From: Motacilla alba alba
Taxonomy: Eukaryota > Chordata > Aves > Passeriformes > Motacillidae
Direction: 5' to 3'
Length of the DNA: 64,000 nucleotides
Assembly: GCF_015832195.1 (NCBI RefSeq)
Contig: NC_052028.1
Coordinates: 10,645,501-10,709,500 of the forward strand
Of this stretch, positions 12,101-22,814 are shown in pieces; the first letter of the stretch is position 1; each line of letters starts with the position of its first letter. The notes beneath the pieces were generated by a model. It worked only from the letters and a program-made list of their open reading frames with translations, was not told the origin of the DNA and did not search any database. Made by a program: the position numbers and the translations under genes.

Positions 12101-14985
12101 GCCCGGGAGCTTTGTACCTTCTCCCTACTGCCCGTCTGCACCGCGATCTGTCTTAGAGAGGAACCCGACCGTGCACTGTACCTCACGGTTATCCCAGTGG
12201 AGTGCTCCATCCACTTTCGTGAGCTTTTGAACGAGAGAAAACTGCTCCCGCATAAGCTCCGAGCATCCACATAGTCTGTCATCCCTCCTCCTTGCCCTTA
12301 GACAGAGCATCACAACTCAGCTATAAAAGATCCTCCTGCAGCTTAATGCTTGTCTAGATTCCAAGCACACGGTATACAAATTCCAGTGTACCCTTGGCCC
12401 CCTGGACACAGGCACTTGCCCTTTAAGGAGAAATTCTTAATTCTAGAATAGACGATTGAAGCCTAGGACAGAATTATGAAACGCTACAATGTCAGTAACA
12501 TTACCAATGTCAGATTCTATGTTAATAAAACACACACACACACAGACAGGCTTCTTGTAGCTATTTCCAAAGCAACTAAACCAGGTAAATCCATAGCATT
12601 TGCTGACAGCCAGTTTCTGCTTTCTTACATCTTGAAGATAAAAGAAAACTCCAGGTTTCTGTGAGATCCTCTTTCTTACCTCCTTCTCCCCCCTGTCCTT
12701 TGTATGAGCATGCCAAGGCTTTCCTTACAAGCTCCGTGAGAGCAGCAGAACACACACAGTGCCATCATTTTGGGGAGATGCTCGGGTGGAAAGCATCTTG
12801 TCCTATGTGACTCAAGCCCTCCAGGCAGCCCTGATATCCAGACACTGAAGGAACAGGCGGGACTGATCACTCCTGCACCAGATCAGTTCCTGCCCCAGAA
12901 ATCCAAATGCCAGTCCCATGCAGTTTAGCCCCGAGCTCAACTCTTCCCTCAGCTTCTGGAGCCCTGGATCTCACACTCTGCACTTCAGTGCTGAAGCCTG
13001 GGCTGTCCACTTTTTTATTCCAGCTTGTGCTCTTTGTTTAGTAAAAAGCGTGACTGGTGCACTATGGAAATGCACACTGTTGGTCTGACCCAGTCACAGA
13101 CCATATTTTGAAGGTACAAGAGTTGGAAATCTGAAGTGCAGAAATAGATGGGAATGCTCTTCTAATTATTTAACAGCTATAGCTTGATCCAAACATGCAG
13201 AGATTACCAACTTCAAGTGTGAAGATGACAGTGGTGTGTGCACATAAAAATTCATCCCCTAGTAAAGACAGAAGCACTGAGGGCAGCCCTGCAGCACCAA
13301 ACTCTGCCCTGGGGTGCTGCCCAGAGCCCCACAGTTTCCCTGGGGAGCCCAGGGGCCTTGGGCTCATGTGCCAGCAAACCAACACGCATAGATGTTGCAA
13401 AAGCCCTGGGCACCTTGCTGCAGGTGCCACACTAATCCTGACACTGCTTTTAAATTTACTGGAAGAAGAAAAGTCAATTTAAAGATGGCTTTATAATAGA
13501 GCTAAGCTGTCTCTCCTTTATCCAGCACAAATTTCAGTACCTACAACAACAGCTAGAAGCACTCTGTAAGCAAGAGCACACCATCTTTCCCTAATTTCAA
13601 CAGAACTGTTTTATGGTTACAGTTTTATTGTTATAGCAGCATATAAACTTTTCTCCCCCCATCTGCCTTTGATTTGCATTGCTTAGCTGATACACTCAGC
13701 CAAGGCCTTGCTTTGCCTCTGTAGCTGGGGGATGGAAAATACTGGGGGAAGAAGAGAAGGAATTTACTCTTGTCCTGCTCAGCCCTACCGAGCTGACCTG
13801 CACGGCACAGACTGTTACATTTTCTGTCATGCCATGCAGAAACAATGTCATCAACACCAACATCCAAGGAAAGGAGGTGGCTGTGATGAGCTGTAATCAA
13901 GCCCAGGAGGTGGCACTAGTAACAGAAGATAAGCTTTCAAAGCCTGGCCCAGCTCTATTCTACCCCCAAGCTCAGTGATATGCATGTCTGGTGCCTCTTG
14001 CAAATGAAGCCTCCTCGACATCAGGTTAAAATCTTACTGTGTATTAGGGCTAACTCAGCAAGCACAAAACCTGAAGTCAGGCTCCTGTGGAGCCAAAACA
14101 ATTTAGTTTCCTTCCTTTGAAGAAATGCTAGTGCAGGAAAGTCAGGATTAAAATAAATAGCCCAAACTTGCTTATTACAGTCAGAATGAACTTTTCCAGG
14201 GAAGGCTCCCTCCCTACTGCTCAGCAAGCCACCCATACAGTGTCAAATGGATTAAGGGAGGTGAAGTAAAAATCATCAACTTATAGATGTGGAAACCCCA
14301 AAACTACCAAAGTACATTAATGGGTCTTGGAAAGTTGCACCATTTCCTTCTCAACCCAGTACCAGAGCTCAGGAACCACAAGTGAGAACCTGGCCACCTC
14401 CATCCTGTACAGTCTCAAAGCCAGCACTCCTCAGTTCTCAAGGCCGCTTCATTTACCAGAAACTACAAAAAAACTCCACAGAAATACACATTGAAGACTT
14501 CAGAATGATCTCGCTACTGCAAGAGCTTAAATACACCACAGTTCTGTGGCACACTGTATTTCTCTGTAGCAGGACAGTCTAAAAACTTATTATTAAAATG
14601 TTCATCTTTAATGACTAGAAACAATATTGAAAATGGGAAATGTTACTGTACAAATCTTAACTAAAAAGATTAGCTGCGAATACTTGAAACTGAAGTCATC
14701 AGACAAGTTTCCAAGAGCTAATTAGTGCCTGGGGAGCAATGCACACTATGGAACAGAAAATCTGGGAAAAAGGTGACCCACAAAAGCCACCTACTTAAGA
14801 TATACACTGTTTCCAACCATGGTTCAAAATGCCATGAAACTGTTACATACGGCATAACTAGATGGATCTTTTCTTCAAGACTAACAAAAGGAAGTTTTCC
14901 AGAACTCCTTCAGCTAACCCAGACTCCTCACCCACACTCAGAGGTTCCACTAGCATAATCTGTAAAAGGAGAATGGTGCAGGCTT
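12100..14985. other. Intergenic spacer between COL23A1 5' end and CLK4 3' end
   Basis: I see no gene here. The only distinct element is a short (CA)n tract at about 12529-12545. Open frames are below 100 codons and have no recognisable domains. Because CLK4 and COL23A1 are head-to-tail on the minus strand, this spacer should hold distal COL23A1 promoter sequence and the CLK4 termination zone. Confidence 0.6.
12529..12545. repeat. (CA)n microsatellite
   Basis: About eight CA units in the spacer upstream of COL23A1. Confidence 0.8.
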
Positions 14986-15003
14986 TCAAAAATGAAAATT
15001 ACT

Positions 15004-15009
15004 TTTATT
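15004..15009 (-). terminator. CLK4: CLK4 polyadenylation signal candidate (AATAAA)
   Basis: A canonical AATAAA on the minus strand, about 195 nt after the CLK4 stop codon, predicts cleavage near 14,975-14,995 and a short 3' UTR. Alternative sites further downstream cannot be excluded. Confidence 0.55.
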
Positions 15010-15203
15010 TTTTTCACTTTGATACCCATAAGACTACAACTGCTCAACAAGGTAAACATAACAGTTATACAAAACATATGTAATTATTTACAGACTTAAC
15101 TGTACAAAATAATTTAAAGCTTACAAAAGTTTCATGCAATCTCTGCTGACTGACTGACACAGTCTAGGAAATCTCCTTGAAGAAGCATAGATGATCTTTG
15201 AAT

Positions 15204-15341
15204 TTATTTATTTAATGGATCAAAAAAAGGATGCTGCAAGGCTTCATCAAGAGTAATTCTTTTGGCTGGGTCATATTCCAGCATTCTGCGAACAAGGTCA
15301 AAGAGACTTTGATGATCTGTGTCTTGGCAATGCATGAATTC
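15204..15341 (-). CDS. CLK4: CLK4 last coding exon and stop
   Basis: 138 nt from TTTCAG to TAA at 15206-15204. It encodes [40 protein letters not shown] and DPLNK. The 3' UTR continues to about 14,985. Confidence 0.94.
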   Translation of the reverse strand, partial: EFMHCQDTDHQSLFDLVRRMLEYDPAKRITLDEALQHPFFDPLNK

Positions 15342-18300
15342 CTGAAAGAAAAAAGCAGGAGGGTATTTTAGAGAGAGCTTTCACAACTGCAGTCCAGCAG
15401 AGCAATAAAAATGCTGTCTCCTACCTTCAGAGGCTTACAGCGTCTCCTGACGTACCGGCCAGCAGAGCTGTGCTCATCCCAGTCCAACTGGTCATGGTGA
15501 AAATAATGTTTTCTGCAGGACAAGAGAAATAACAAGAAGTTGGTGTCAGTGCGCACAGCAAGCAGATGCTTTTCCAAGAAGCTTTAAAACACCAATAAGT
15601 GCTCCTGCATGTATCTCTGCATTTGGGAGCTAACATTTCTTTTAGTGTGCATTTATCCACAGAGATCTGCTGAGTTTCTATTACTGCTGCCACAATAATT
15701 AGAACACAGTAGCTTTTGGTTTTAATATTACTTGAATCTATTGCAATTGCTGCTTTCCAAGCTTTTTAGTGTTTTTTCAAAATGCACCATAATCTACTGG
15801 ACAACCGTAACAAACAATATAAATCATCCAACCCAGAATTACTGCAGTTCTGCTCTAACATGAGTTACAGAATTATCTACATGAGCTGGCAAGAGAACAG
15901 CTTATGTAAGAAAGAAAATGGACTATCAAATCCCAGGACCTCTAAATTTTGGACATGGAGAGGTCAGGGGAGAACCCTGTTCTGGCTGCTTCTCCTTGGC
16001 CTGGAAGTGAGAAACTCCTGCTGCACAGAGTTATCTTTGAGGAAGAGAGAAAGATCACTGAAGCACGTATCTGAGGGATATGGAGGGGCAGCAGAAGAGG
16101 ATGACAGCTGTATTAGCAAGCAAGGACCCTCTTCTTCCTTGCCATAACTATTGTGATGACAACATGTTCTTCATTCTGGGAGTTCAAAGAAAAATTTATA
16201 TCTAATACTCTTGAGGTGACCATACCAAACTTAGCTTTAAAGACTTAGAATATACTCAAGTTACAGCTCAAGAGGCTGATCATTCATACTAAAATCAGAA
16301 AAGAGGACTACTGTCAACTACTTAAGGTTGCCTGTGAATTTCTGTTGATCTGCAGCAACTCATGGCTTACAATGGCAACTTTGCAATTTCTCTTGTAAGA
16401 GAAAATATTGGGCAACTTACCACTTCTACATTGAACATACCTGGATTTCTTAATCATGTGAGTGGGCAGAGGCCCCAGTATTCTTTCCATCATTGCCAGG
16501 TGTTCTTTACTATCATGAGTCTGTGTGGAAAAAGCAATGAAAGCATTTAGCCCATTTTTCTCCTCTGAGCCACTTGGTAACAACAATCAGACTGCAAACA
16601 CGTTTTTGTCAGAGCACTGTCACAGTATCTTTAAACTCTGCCATTTTCAATTATTAAGAACAGATTATGCAATGTAGATTATATAACACTTTCCACAGAG
16701 AGGATGACCCTTGAACAACAGTTCATAAACCAAGTATTGTACAAGTGTTTTCTTTACTCCTAATTACAGCAGTAACACAACAGTCTTCTTCACTCAAAAT
16801 GCCAGAAAAGATCATCTTAGATATTCTGAAGGAGATATCCAAGATGTTACATTTTCCTGTATGGATGCTGGTTTTCCAATCTCATCTATATAATCCTTAA
16901 AAGCCCATGGCGTTCTGCCTTTTACACAGTTATGTGCATGTCATTAAAAGATTAAAATCAGTAGTCTGTAAGAAACACATTCTATTTAAGCTTACATACA
17001 CACCTGAAACACTGTAAATCCCAGGTAATACTCAATCAGAATACAACCAATACTCCACACATCACAAGGCTGAGACCATCCCAGTGCTGCAAAATAGGCA
17101 AAGTTTGTTTTACTTCTTAGCATATTCTTAAAATGTGTAACCCACAAAGCACACACCCAGTTGCCACACATTTACTGATGCCCAACTTATTCTCCATGCC
17201 CTTCTCAAACCCTGCTGTTTGTTTCTGATTTTAGAATATTTCTTTTACTGTTTACTCTGAATAATTTTACCCCCACCACCTGAAAGATGACTGATTACCA
17301 GAACCATGAACAACTACTCCAGTTCATGAAGTAAAGACATCTGAATGAACTGCAATGACCTTCCAGAGGGTTTATGAGTCTTTACTGACCTAAAATAACC
17401 TCAGGAGCTCTATAATGTCTGGTAGACACTAATGTGCTATGATGCTCATCATCAAAAGTCGCACTTCCAAAATCAACAACTTTGATGTCTGTGTTTTTCA
17501 AAGTGCGTTCATCTCGTTTCTGCAAGAAACCAAAATGCTGTTAATACTTTTAAAAAGCATGCTTAGGCAAAAGGCATTATCACATTATCTTCAAAGTACC
17601 AGCTAGCATAAAATGTGTAACAAAACACTTCCTCCAAATACTTTAATTCCTGTGCAGCTCAATGCTCCGAGAAAGAAGAGCGGGTAACAAAGTGATTTTA
17701 TCTCAATGCCCAAAACAGCTGAGTAAAGACCATTCACAGTAACAAGAGTTCTTTTCCTCTTTTGTTAACCTTAAGTTAACTTCAGGTACTTGTTATCTCT
17801 TTTTTTTTTTTTTTTAAGAGACGTTTCAATGAAGACAGAAGTAGTGCTATTTAAGTTGGGAGAAACACAGAACAAACTTACCATTTTGGCATTGTACTTC
17901 ACTATGTAATCAGACTCCACAAACAAGATATTTTCAGGCTTTAAATCTGTGTGAGTTAGTTTATTATGGTGTAGAACTACAAGGAAAAAGAGAACAGTAT
18001 TCCATAATTTACACATTAAATTCAAGGAGAAACTAAAACACACCCACATATTTAAAAGGAGTACTGAAATTTACTTACAGTTTATAGACTGACAAATTTG
18101 ATAGGCCATGTTTCTAATGTCATTAATATGAAATGGCAGAAAGCTGTTTTCCTTAATAAAGTCATAAGTACTGAGTCCCAGTAGCTCAAAAACAATACAG
18201 ACATGGCCATGGTGATCAAACCACTCCAGCATCTGGACACAGCGGCTTAGAGGAAAGAAAGAAAACAAATTAAAAACTATTGAATAAATCACCTTCCTCA

Positions 18301-21300
18301 AGTCCTTGGTATGCTGACCACTCAAATTTCATACTTACAAATTGCTGCTTGGATCCATGTTGTTCAAGTGTTCCAACACCTGTATTTCTGAACGGGCTGC
18401 CTCCCGGTATCGACCAACATTTTTCACTATTTTAACTGCTACATGCATTCCTCTCCTTGAAAAGAAAGTAAAGCATAGCAAACTGAATCAATTATTCCTA
18501 AATACCCACAACCCCAAAGCAGCTTGATTTTAATAAAAGAAACACAGGAAGATTAAAGGTCATGGAGAATTACGAGTTGGATTAGGGGAATTTGATTTAA
18601 GCATGCTGCACTCAACCAGAACAGTTTTTATAAAAAAAAAGTAATCCTGATCTTTCCTTTCTCAAATACTTATAGTACACGCTCTGTTAATGACTTCTCA
18701 GTGTTATCATCTCACCTGAAGTAGAAAAACATTGGGCATCTGCCAGCAGAATGATTAAAAAATTAACAAAGTTCTCATTTGAACAAAAATTCTAGAAAAA
18801 CTTGATGGTTTTTTTTCCTGCAACTTGCACAACTTGTGCTGGCTCTTTTCCAGTGCTCTTATGGAATCGGGAATTGAGTAATTTCTGAAGTTTGGATTAT
18901 GAGCAGTTTACACCAGTGAAAACTGCCCGGCACTGAACGCCTGCATGCATTCAGACTGTAAGGCTGTTACTCGAATGGAACACAGACACAGCTCCTTCTG
19001 TCCCATTTGCTCTTAAGACAATTTTTGTCTCTGCAGAGCTCTTTCAATTCTAACAACTTCAGAACACTCTCTGCCCACAAAACATGACCTCAAACTCCAG
19101 AACAGACTTCACTTATGAAATGACAGAACAAACAAACCAAACGCAGAGGCAAAAGTACTAAAACCATGTCAGAGAACTGCTGATATAAAAGATACAGTTA
19201 AAATAGTCTGAGTAACTGTTAGAACATACAGAATTATTGGAAATACAGTTAAGTTTCTTCTCCTTCACCAGACACGCCCCCCACATGGAAGCAAACATTT
19301 AATTAAAAAAGTACTCCATACTAGGTTACTGTTGATTCAAAAAAAACTTTAAAGGATAATTTTAATTATGAAAACTGAGGATAGCAATTTACAGCTCAAG
19401 CAACGGCCTTCCAGAAACTGCTTCCACTAAGAACCAAAACTGCTTTCTCAGAATGTCACTGTACCGCCTTTAAAAAAGTTCCAAACTAGCTCTGCACTCT
19501 TCAGCTGCTCTCACATTCTCCAGTTACAGCAGCAGTACTTAACAGAAAAATGAAACAAAACACAAAAAGGGCATTTCGGCTGCAACTTTCTCTTAAATAA
19601 AATGTCCTCAAGCTTTAATTTCTGATCTAAGTAGCTTTTATAATGAGATCCACTGATTAAAATAACCCACCACTTACATATCATGATCTATGCACTCCAC
19701 TACTTTTCCAAAAGCTCCTTCTCCTAAAGTCGCAACAATTTCATCTAAAAAGAACAAAAATAAGTTAGAATTATACAACTACTTAAAGGAGAATGAACAT
19801 ATTAATGTAGATTTTAAAATGTGCCATTACAAAAGCATAATTACTTTAAATTTCAGCATCAGAATGCATTATTTTATTGGACAGGAGTAATGAAAACAGT
19901 TAGCCAAAAAAACTATCTCTTGTTCTACTCTCAAGTTCATTTACTAATTGGAACTTTTTGAACACAGTATTTAAATTCTACAGAAAAGAAGATATGCAAA
20001 AAAACAAAAAAGCACAAAAAAAAACAGAACAAAAAGAGCAATGAGATTTCTTTAGCCCCCCTCCTCTGACATACTATTCTAAACAGATTTTTTTCTGAAA
20101 AGTTTTTTAAAAGTGTTGAAAAATGTTCTATACATCTTGCTCTTAGAACGTCTCCACTTTCACAGATCAGGTGACCCTCCTCATCATCCTCTACACTCCT
20201 GGATCTTTTCCTTCGGTGACTCTTCTGGGAACGGCACCAAGATCGTCCAGCCAATCAATATATCAGAGTGAATTCAGGGCAGAATACGCAATTCATTCAG
20301 CGGGGAGATATTCAGGCATTCAGTTACACACCAGGCCACGAACAGTTGGCAGGAGCAATTTCAAATTCAGTCCCCAGAAATTCACAGGGCACAGTTTATG
20401 TTACAGAAGAAAAACATGGCAAGGAACAGATTTTCAGATAAATACTTAAAGTGATACAAGCAACAGAAAAAAAAACAACACAATTTTGTCTCTCAAACAG
20501 TGGCTTAATTGAAGACAGATTAAGACTGCAACACTGCTATTTCTAATTCTTTGCTAGCAAATAGCAAAAACCAGTATTTATGTACATACCTAAGCTCTCA
20601 GTCAGGTGAAATGTTTCTATTCTTAAAACATCCACTCATGTAAACAATTTTACTTCCCCCATGCTTACAGAGGGGAGAAAAATTACTCGGAAGTCCTTAA
20701 TTTGCATTATATAATCTAATACACCTTGCTGTTCTACTGCAGAAAAGCGGTATAAAACACCTGGAACTGTAGATGCATCAGTGGGCATCATGACAATCAT
20801 GAGGAATTCAAAGAGCACGCCTTCAAAGAAGGCAAGCAGCAAACTTATCCCATCTCATAAGACATTAGGTGCCATTAGCTGGGCACAGGGCTTATCAAAG
20901 CTTTCTGGAATTAGGTGTAAAATTGTTCACATCCATTTACCAGACATGCACATTTATACTTTCAACTCATGTTAAAAAGGCATGTCATCTCTATTACTTT
21001 TAGCAATAGGGTGGATCTCAGAATCTACCTGAAAAAGTAGAGTTCACTATGCTGCAAAGCTAAGTGATAACCCTACTTTAAAAGAGGACAGCTGCCTGTC
21101 TTCAATTTCAAGGTAACATTTTTCAGATCAACCCCAGTGAATCTGACTACCAATCACCTACATTCCCAGTGCACAGCTAGTACTGATGATCCCACCCCCC
21201 ACCCAACAGTGATTCAAGAATCTCAACTAACAACATATTCACATGCTCCACAATCAGACTCAAATAAATACAAATCCTTTTTTAATAATGTATTTCTTAA

Positions 21301-22808
21301 AGTACCGTGGATCAGGAATTGCAGCTCTAGCACTCATTTAAGAAGTCTATTACCACTAATTCATGAATAATAAAGTTAAAAATTACTCATACCGAATGCG
21401 ATTGGTGACTGGAGCAATGATGTCTCTTATGCTTCCTTTTATGACTACTTTTCCTGCTCCGACCAGAGGATTTGCTATAGTGATGATGGTGACTCTTTTC
21501 ATAGTCTCTGTGATAATGCCTGTGGTCATACACTTCACAGAAGTCATTTCTGTATTCCTCAACATATCTCCGGTCATGATGGTCTCTTTCATTTATGGCT
21601 CTATCGTCCAAATAATGACTGAAAATATATTTTAAGTGAATGTTCTCCACTTCAAAAACTTGAGGTTCCAACAAGATAAGTGACCTGAGCTGAGTTACAC
21701 AGTATCTGTCTTTACAGCACAAATGGTTTTTAATTGATTCCCTCCCCAAAAACAGTGGAGCTTTTGATGTTACTTTATTAGGAATTTAACAACATTGTCA
21801 GTCTCAAATACATGGCAGCCATCCACATGAACAATGTATGATCTGACCACAGTTTGCAGAGAAAGAAACTCAGACTTAAAAAGGAGAAACACTTCCTAAA
21901 ATATACTGAGCAACTTCATTACAAGCTTAAAAGTCACGTGACAAACAACCTTCAATACAGAAACCATCCCTTCTATGCTTTCAAAGCTCCAGGTTTAAAT
22001 AAAACCTGGAGACAGAGAAGCAGCATCATTCTAAGTGCTCTGCAACCAACACTAAAACCTCAGAGTATCTGGAACAAGGATCTTTTGCACAGAAAACAGA
22101 CCATTAAGAAAGCTGCTGAGGCACAGAGTTCCCTGACTGCTGTACACCCGCTCCTTCCAGCATTTTAATAAGCATGAGTATGAGCTTTTAAAATAATTCC
22201 ATTGGATCTTTTTAAGGGGAGAAAAAAAACAAGACAAAACAGAAAAATACATTTTTCCAGTGAAAGCAGAGTGGGAGAAAACACAGATCACTTGCAAATT
22301 AGTAAGAGAAATTCATACTTACCACTGTATTAAATGATTAAACAAACCTTCTCCTCCTCGTGTTCACATTAAATTAAAAGGCATCTTTTTCACTTGAAAT
22401 TTAATACTGATTGTATTTAATACCAATATTTAACTGACATCACTGAGACAAACTAGTAACATTTACTTGCTTTTATTCAACAATTTCTATTTAATGATTC
22501 AGGTGCTGTGTTAACAACTACCTATCAGGCTTGTCTTAAGTGAGCCAAACCACAAGGAACTGACAACTCTGGACATTCAAGAACTCCTACCCTGAAAACA
22601 CATTTACTCTAGACATGGTAAGAAACATTTGCACTGCTCAGTTCAGAGCGTTATACCTTTCTGAAATGCGACTGGGTTTATAGTGCTTGCTCTCCTGGCC
22701 GCTGCTGTGGGACCTCTTTCTGCGCTTGCGGCTGCTGCTGTGCTTCCTCTGATCCCAGCTCCTCCTGTCGTCCCACTCAGGACAATGAGATTGCTTTGAA
22801 TGCCTCAT
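15204..22808 (-). CDS. CLK4: CLK4, CDC-like dual-specificity kinase 4 (complete, 12 coding exons)
   Basis: Joined exons: 22808-22657, 21618-21393, 20224-20134, 19744-19678, 18455-18339, 18245-18079, 17976-17882, 17519-17390, 17086-17004, 16520-16441, 15512-15425, 15341-15204. They total 1434 nt, 477 residues (human CLK4 about 481). Known: CLKs are nuclear kinases that phosphorylate SR splicing factors and so tune alternative splicing. Seen: an Arg/Ser/His-rich N-terminus (1-145), P-loop LGEGAFGKV (163-171), VAVK with catalytic Lys187, HTDLKPEN with Asp284 (282-289), DFGSAT (321-326), RAPEVIL (342-348), and the LAMMER signature [12 protein letters not shown] (382-393). CLK4 was chosen over CLK1 because [27 protein letters not shown] and [15 protein letters not shown] with SDYIVKYN follow CLK4. 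All catalytic residues are intact, so it should be active. Confidence 0.95.
15425..15512 (-). CDS. CLK4: CLK4 coding exon 11
   Basis: 88 nt from CTGCAG to donor AAG|GTAGGA. It encodes [20 protein letters not shown] then VRRRCKPLK. One residue is missing at the junction with the previous exon compared with recalled mammalian TRKRKYFHH (here SRKHYFHH). Confidence 0.94.
16441..16520 (-). CDS. CLK4: CLK4 coding exon 10 (LAMMER motif)
   Basis: 80 nt from CACACAG to donor CCAG|GTATGT. It encodes [20 protein letters not shown] then [18 protein letters not shown] is the family signature. Confidence 0.95.
17004..17086 (-). CDS. CLK4: CLK4 coding exon 9
   Basis: 83 nt from TTTGCAG to donor CAG|GTGTGT. 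It encodes [20 protein letters not shown] then LGFTVFQ (alpha-F region). Confidence 0.94.
17390..17519 (-). CDS. CLK4: CLK4 coding exon 8 (DFG and activation segment)
   Basis: 130 nt from TTGCAG to donor TTAG|GTCAGT. It encodes [20 protein letters not shown] then [20 protein letters not shown]. It contains the magnesium-binding DFG and the [17 protein letters not shown] block characteristic of CLKs. Confidence 0.95.
17882..17976 (-). CDS. CLK4: CLK4 coding exon 7 (catalytic loop)
   Basis: 95 nt from TTGTAG to donor ATG|GTAAGT. It encodes [20 protein letters not shown] then [12 protein letters not shown], with catalytic Asp284. Confidence 0.95.
18079..18245 (-). CDS. CLK4: CLK4 coding exon 6
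   Basis: 167 nt from CTAAG to donor ACT|GTAAGT. It covers the hinge and the alpha-D/E region: [38 protein letters not shown] and [10 protein letters not shown]. Confidence 0.95.
18339..18455 (-). CDS. CLK4: CLK4 coding exon 5 (catalytic Lys)
   Basis: 117 nt from TCAAG to donor TT|GTAAGT. It encodes [20 protein letters not shown] and the alpha-C region, including [17 protein letters not shown]. Confidence 0.94.
19678..19744 (-). CDS. CLK4: CLK4 coding exon 4 (P-loop)
   Basis: 67 nt from TTTTAG to donor ATAT|GTAAGT. It encodes [19 protein letters not shown] then DHD, the glycine-rich ATP loop. Confidence 0.94.
20134..20224 (-). CDS. CLK4: CLK4 coding exon 3 (gene exon 4), regulated 91-nt exon
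   Basis: 91 nt from TCCCAG to donor AGAT|GTATAG. It encodes [19 protein letters not shown] then [11 protein letters not shown]. Its length is not a multiple of three, so skipping shifts the frame before the kinase domain. In mammalian CLK1/2/4 the equivalent exon is skipped or its flanking introns retained in an autoregulatory loop. The same size here suggests the loop is kept (inference). Confidence 0.93.
21393..21618 (-). CDS. CLK4: CLK4 coding exon 2 (gene exon 3)
   Basis: 226 nt from TTTTCAG to donor TTCG|GTATGA. It encodes the low-complexity His/Arg/Ser domain (residues 51-126, for example [11 protein letters not shown] and [13 protein letters not shown]) that mediates contacts with SR proteins in the family. 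Confidence 0.93.
22657..22808 (-). CDS. CLK4: CLK4 coding exon 1 (gene exon 2), start codon
   Basis: The exon begins at 22814 after TTGCAG and the ATG is at 22808-22806. 152 coding nt run to donor AAAG|GTATAA (phase 2). It encodes [18 protein letters not shown] and a basic Ser/Arg-rich tract. An earlier in-frame ATG would be intronic, and MRHSK matches the mammalian start. Confidence 0.93.
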
Positions 22809-22814
22809 CTCCCA

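Larger units (their letters stand above)
15342..19677 (-). other. CLK4: CLK4 introns 5-12
   Basis: Intron 5 18456-19677, intron 6 18246-18338, intron 7 17977-18078, intron 8 17520-17881 (with a T run near 17,800), intron 9 17087-17389, intron 10 16521-17003, intron 11 15513-16440, intron 12 15342-15424. All are GT-AG and compact, with no recognised repeats or RNA genes. Confidence 0.75.
19745..22656 (-). other. CLK4: CLK4 introns 2-4 around the regulated exon
   Basis: Intron 2 (21619-22656), intron 3 (20225-21392, 1168 nt) and intron 4 (19745-20133, 389 nt). In mammalian CLK1/CLK4 the introns flanking the 91-nt exon are commonly retained in nuclear RNA. I see no repeat insertion in introns 3 or 4. 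Confidence 0.6.

Noticed and set aside
11162..12274. 370-codon plus-strand frame, and several long minus-strand frames (for example 11506-12282, 258 codons)
   Set aside because: They fall in the COL23A1 CpG island, where stop codons are rare. Composition is Arg/Pro/Ala/Gly noise and only the frame starting at 11509 shows family features.
15204..22808. Assignment as CLK1 rather than CLK4
   Set aside because: Diagnostic stretches ([40 protein letters not shown]) follow recalled CLK4, not CLK1. A phylogeny of bird CLKs would settle it fully.
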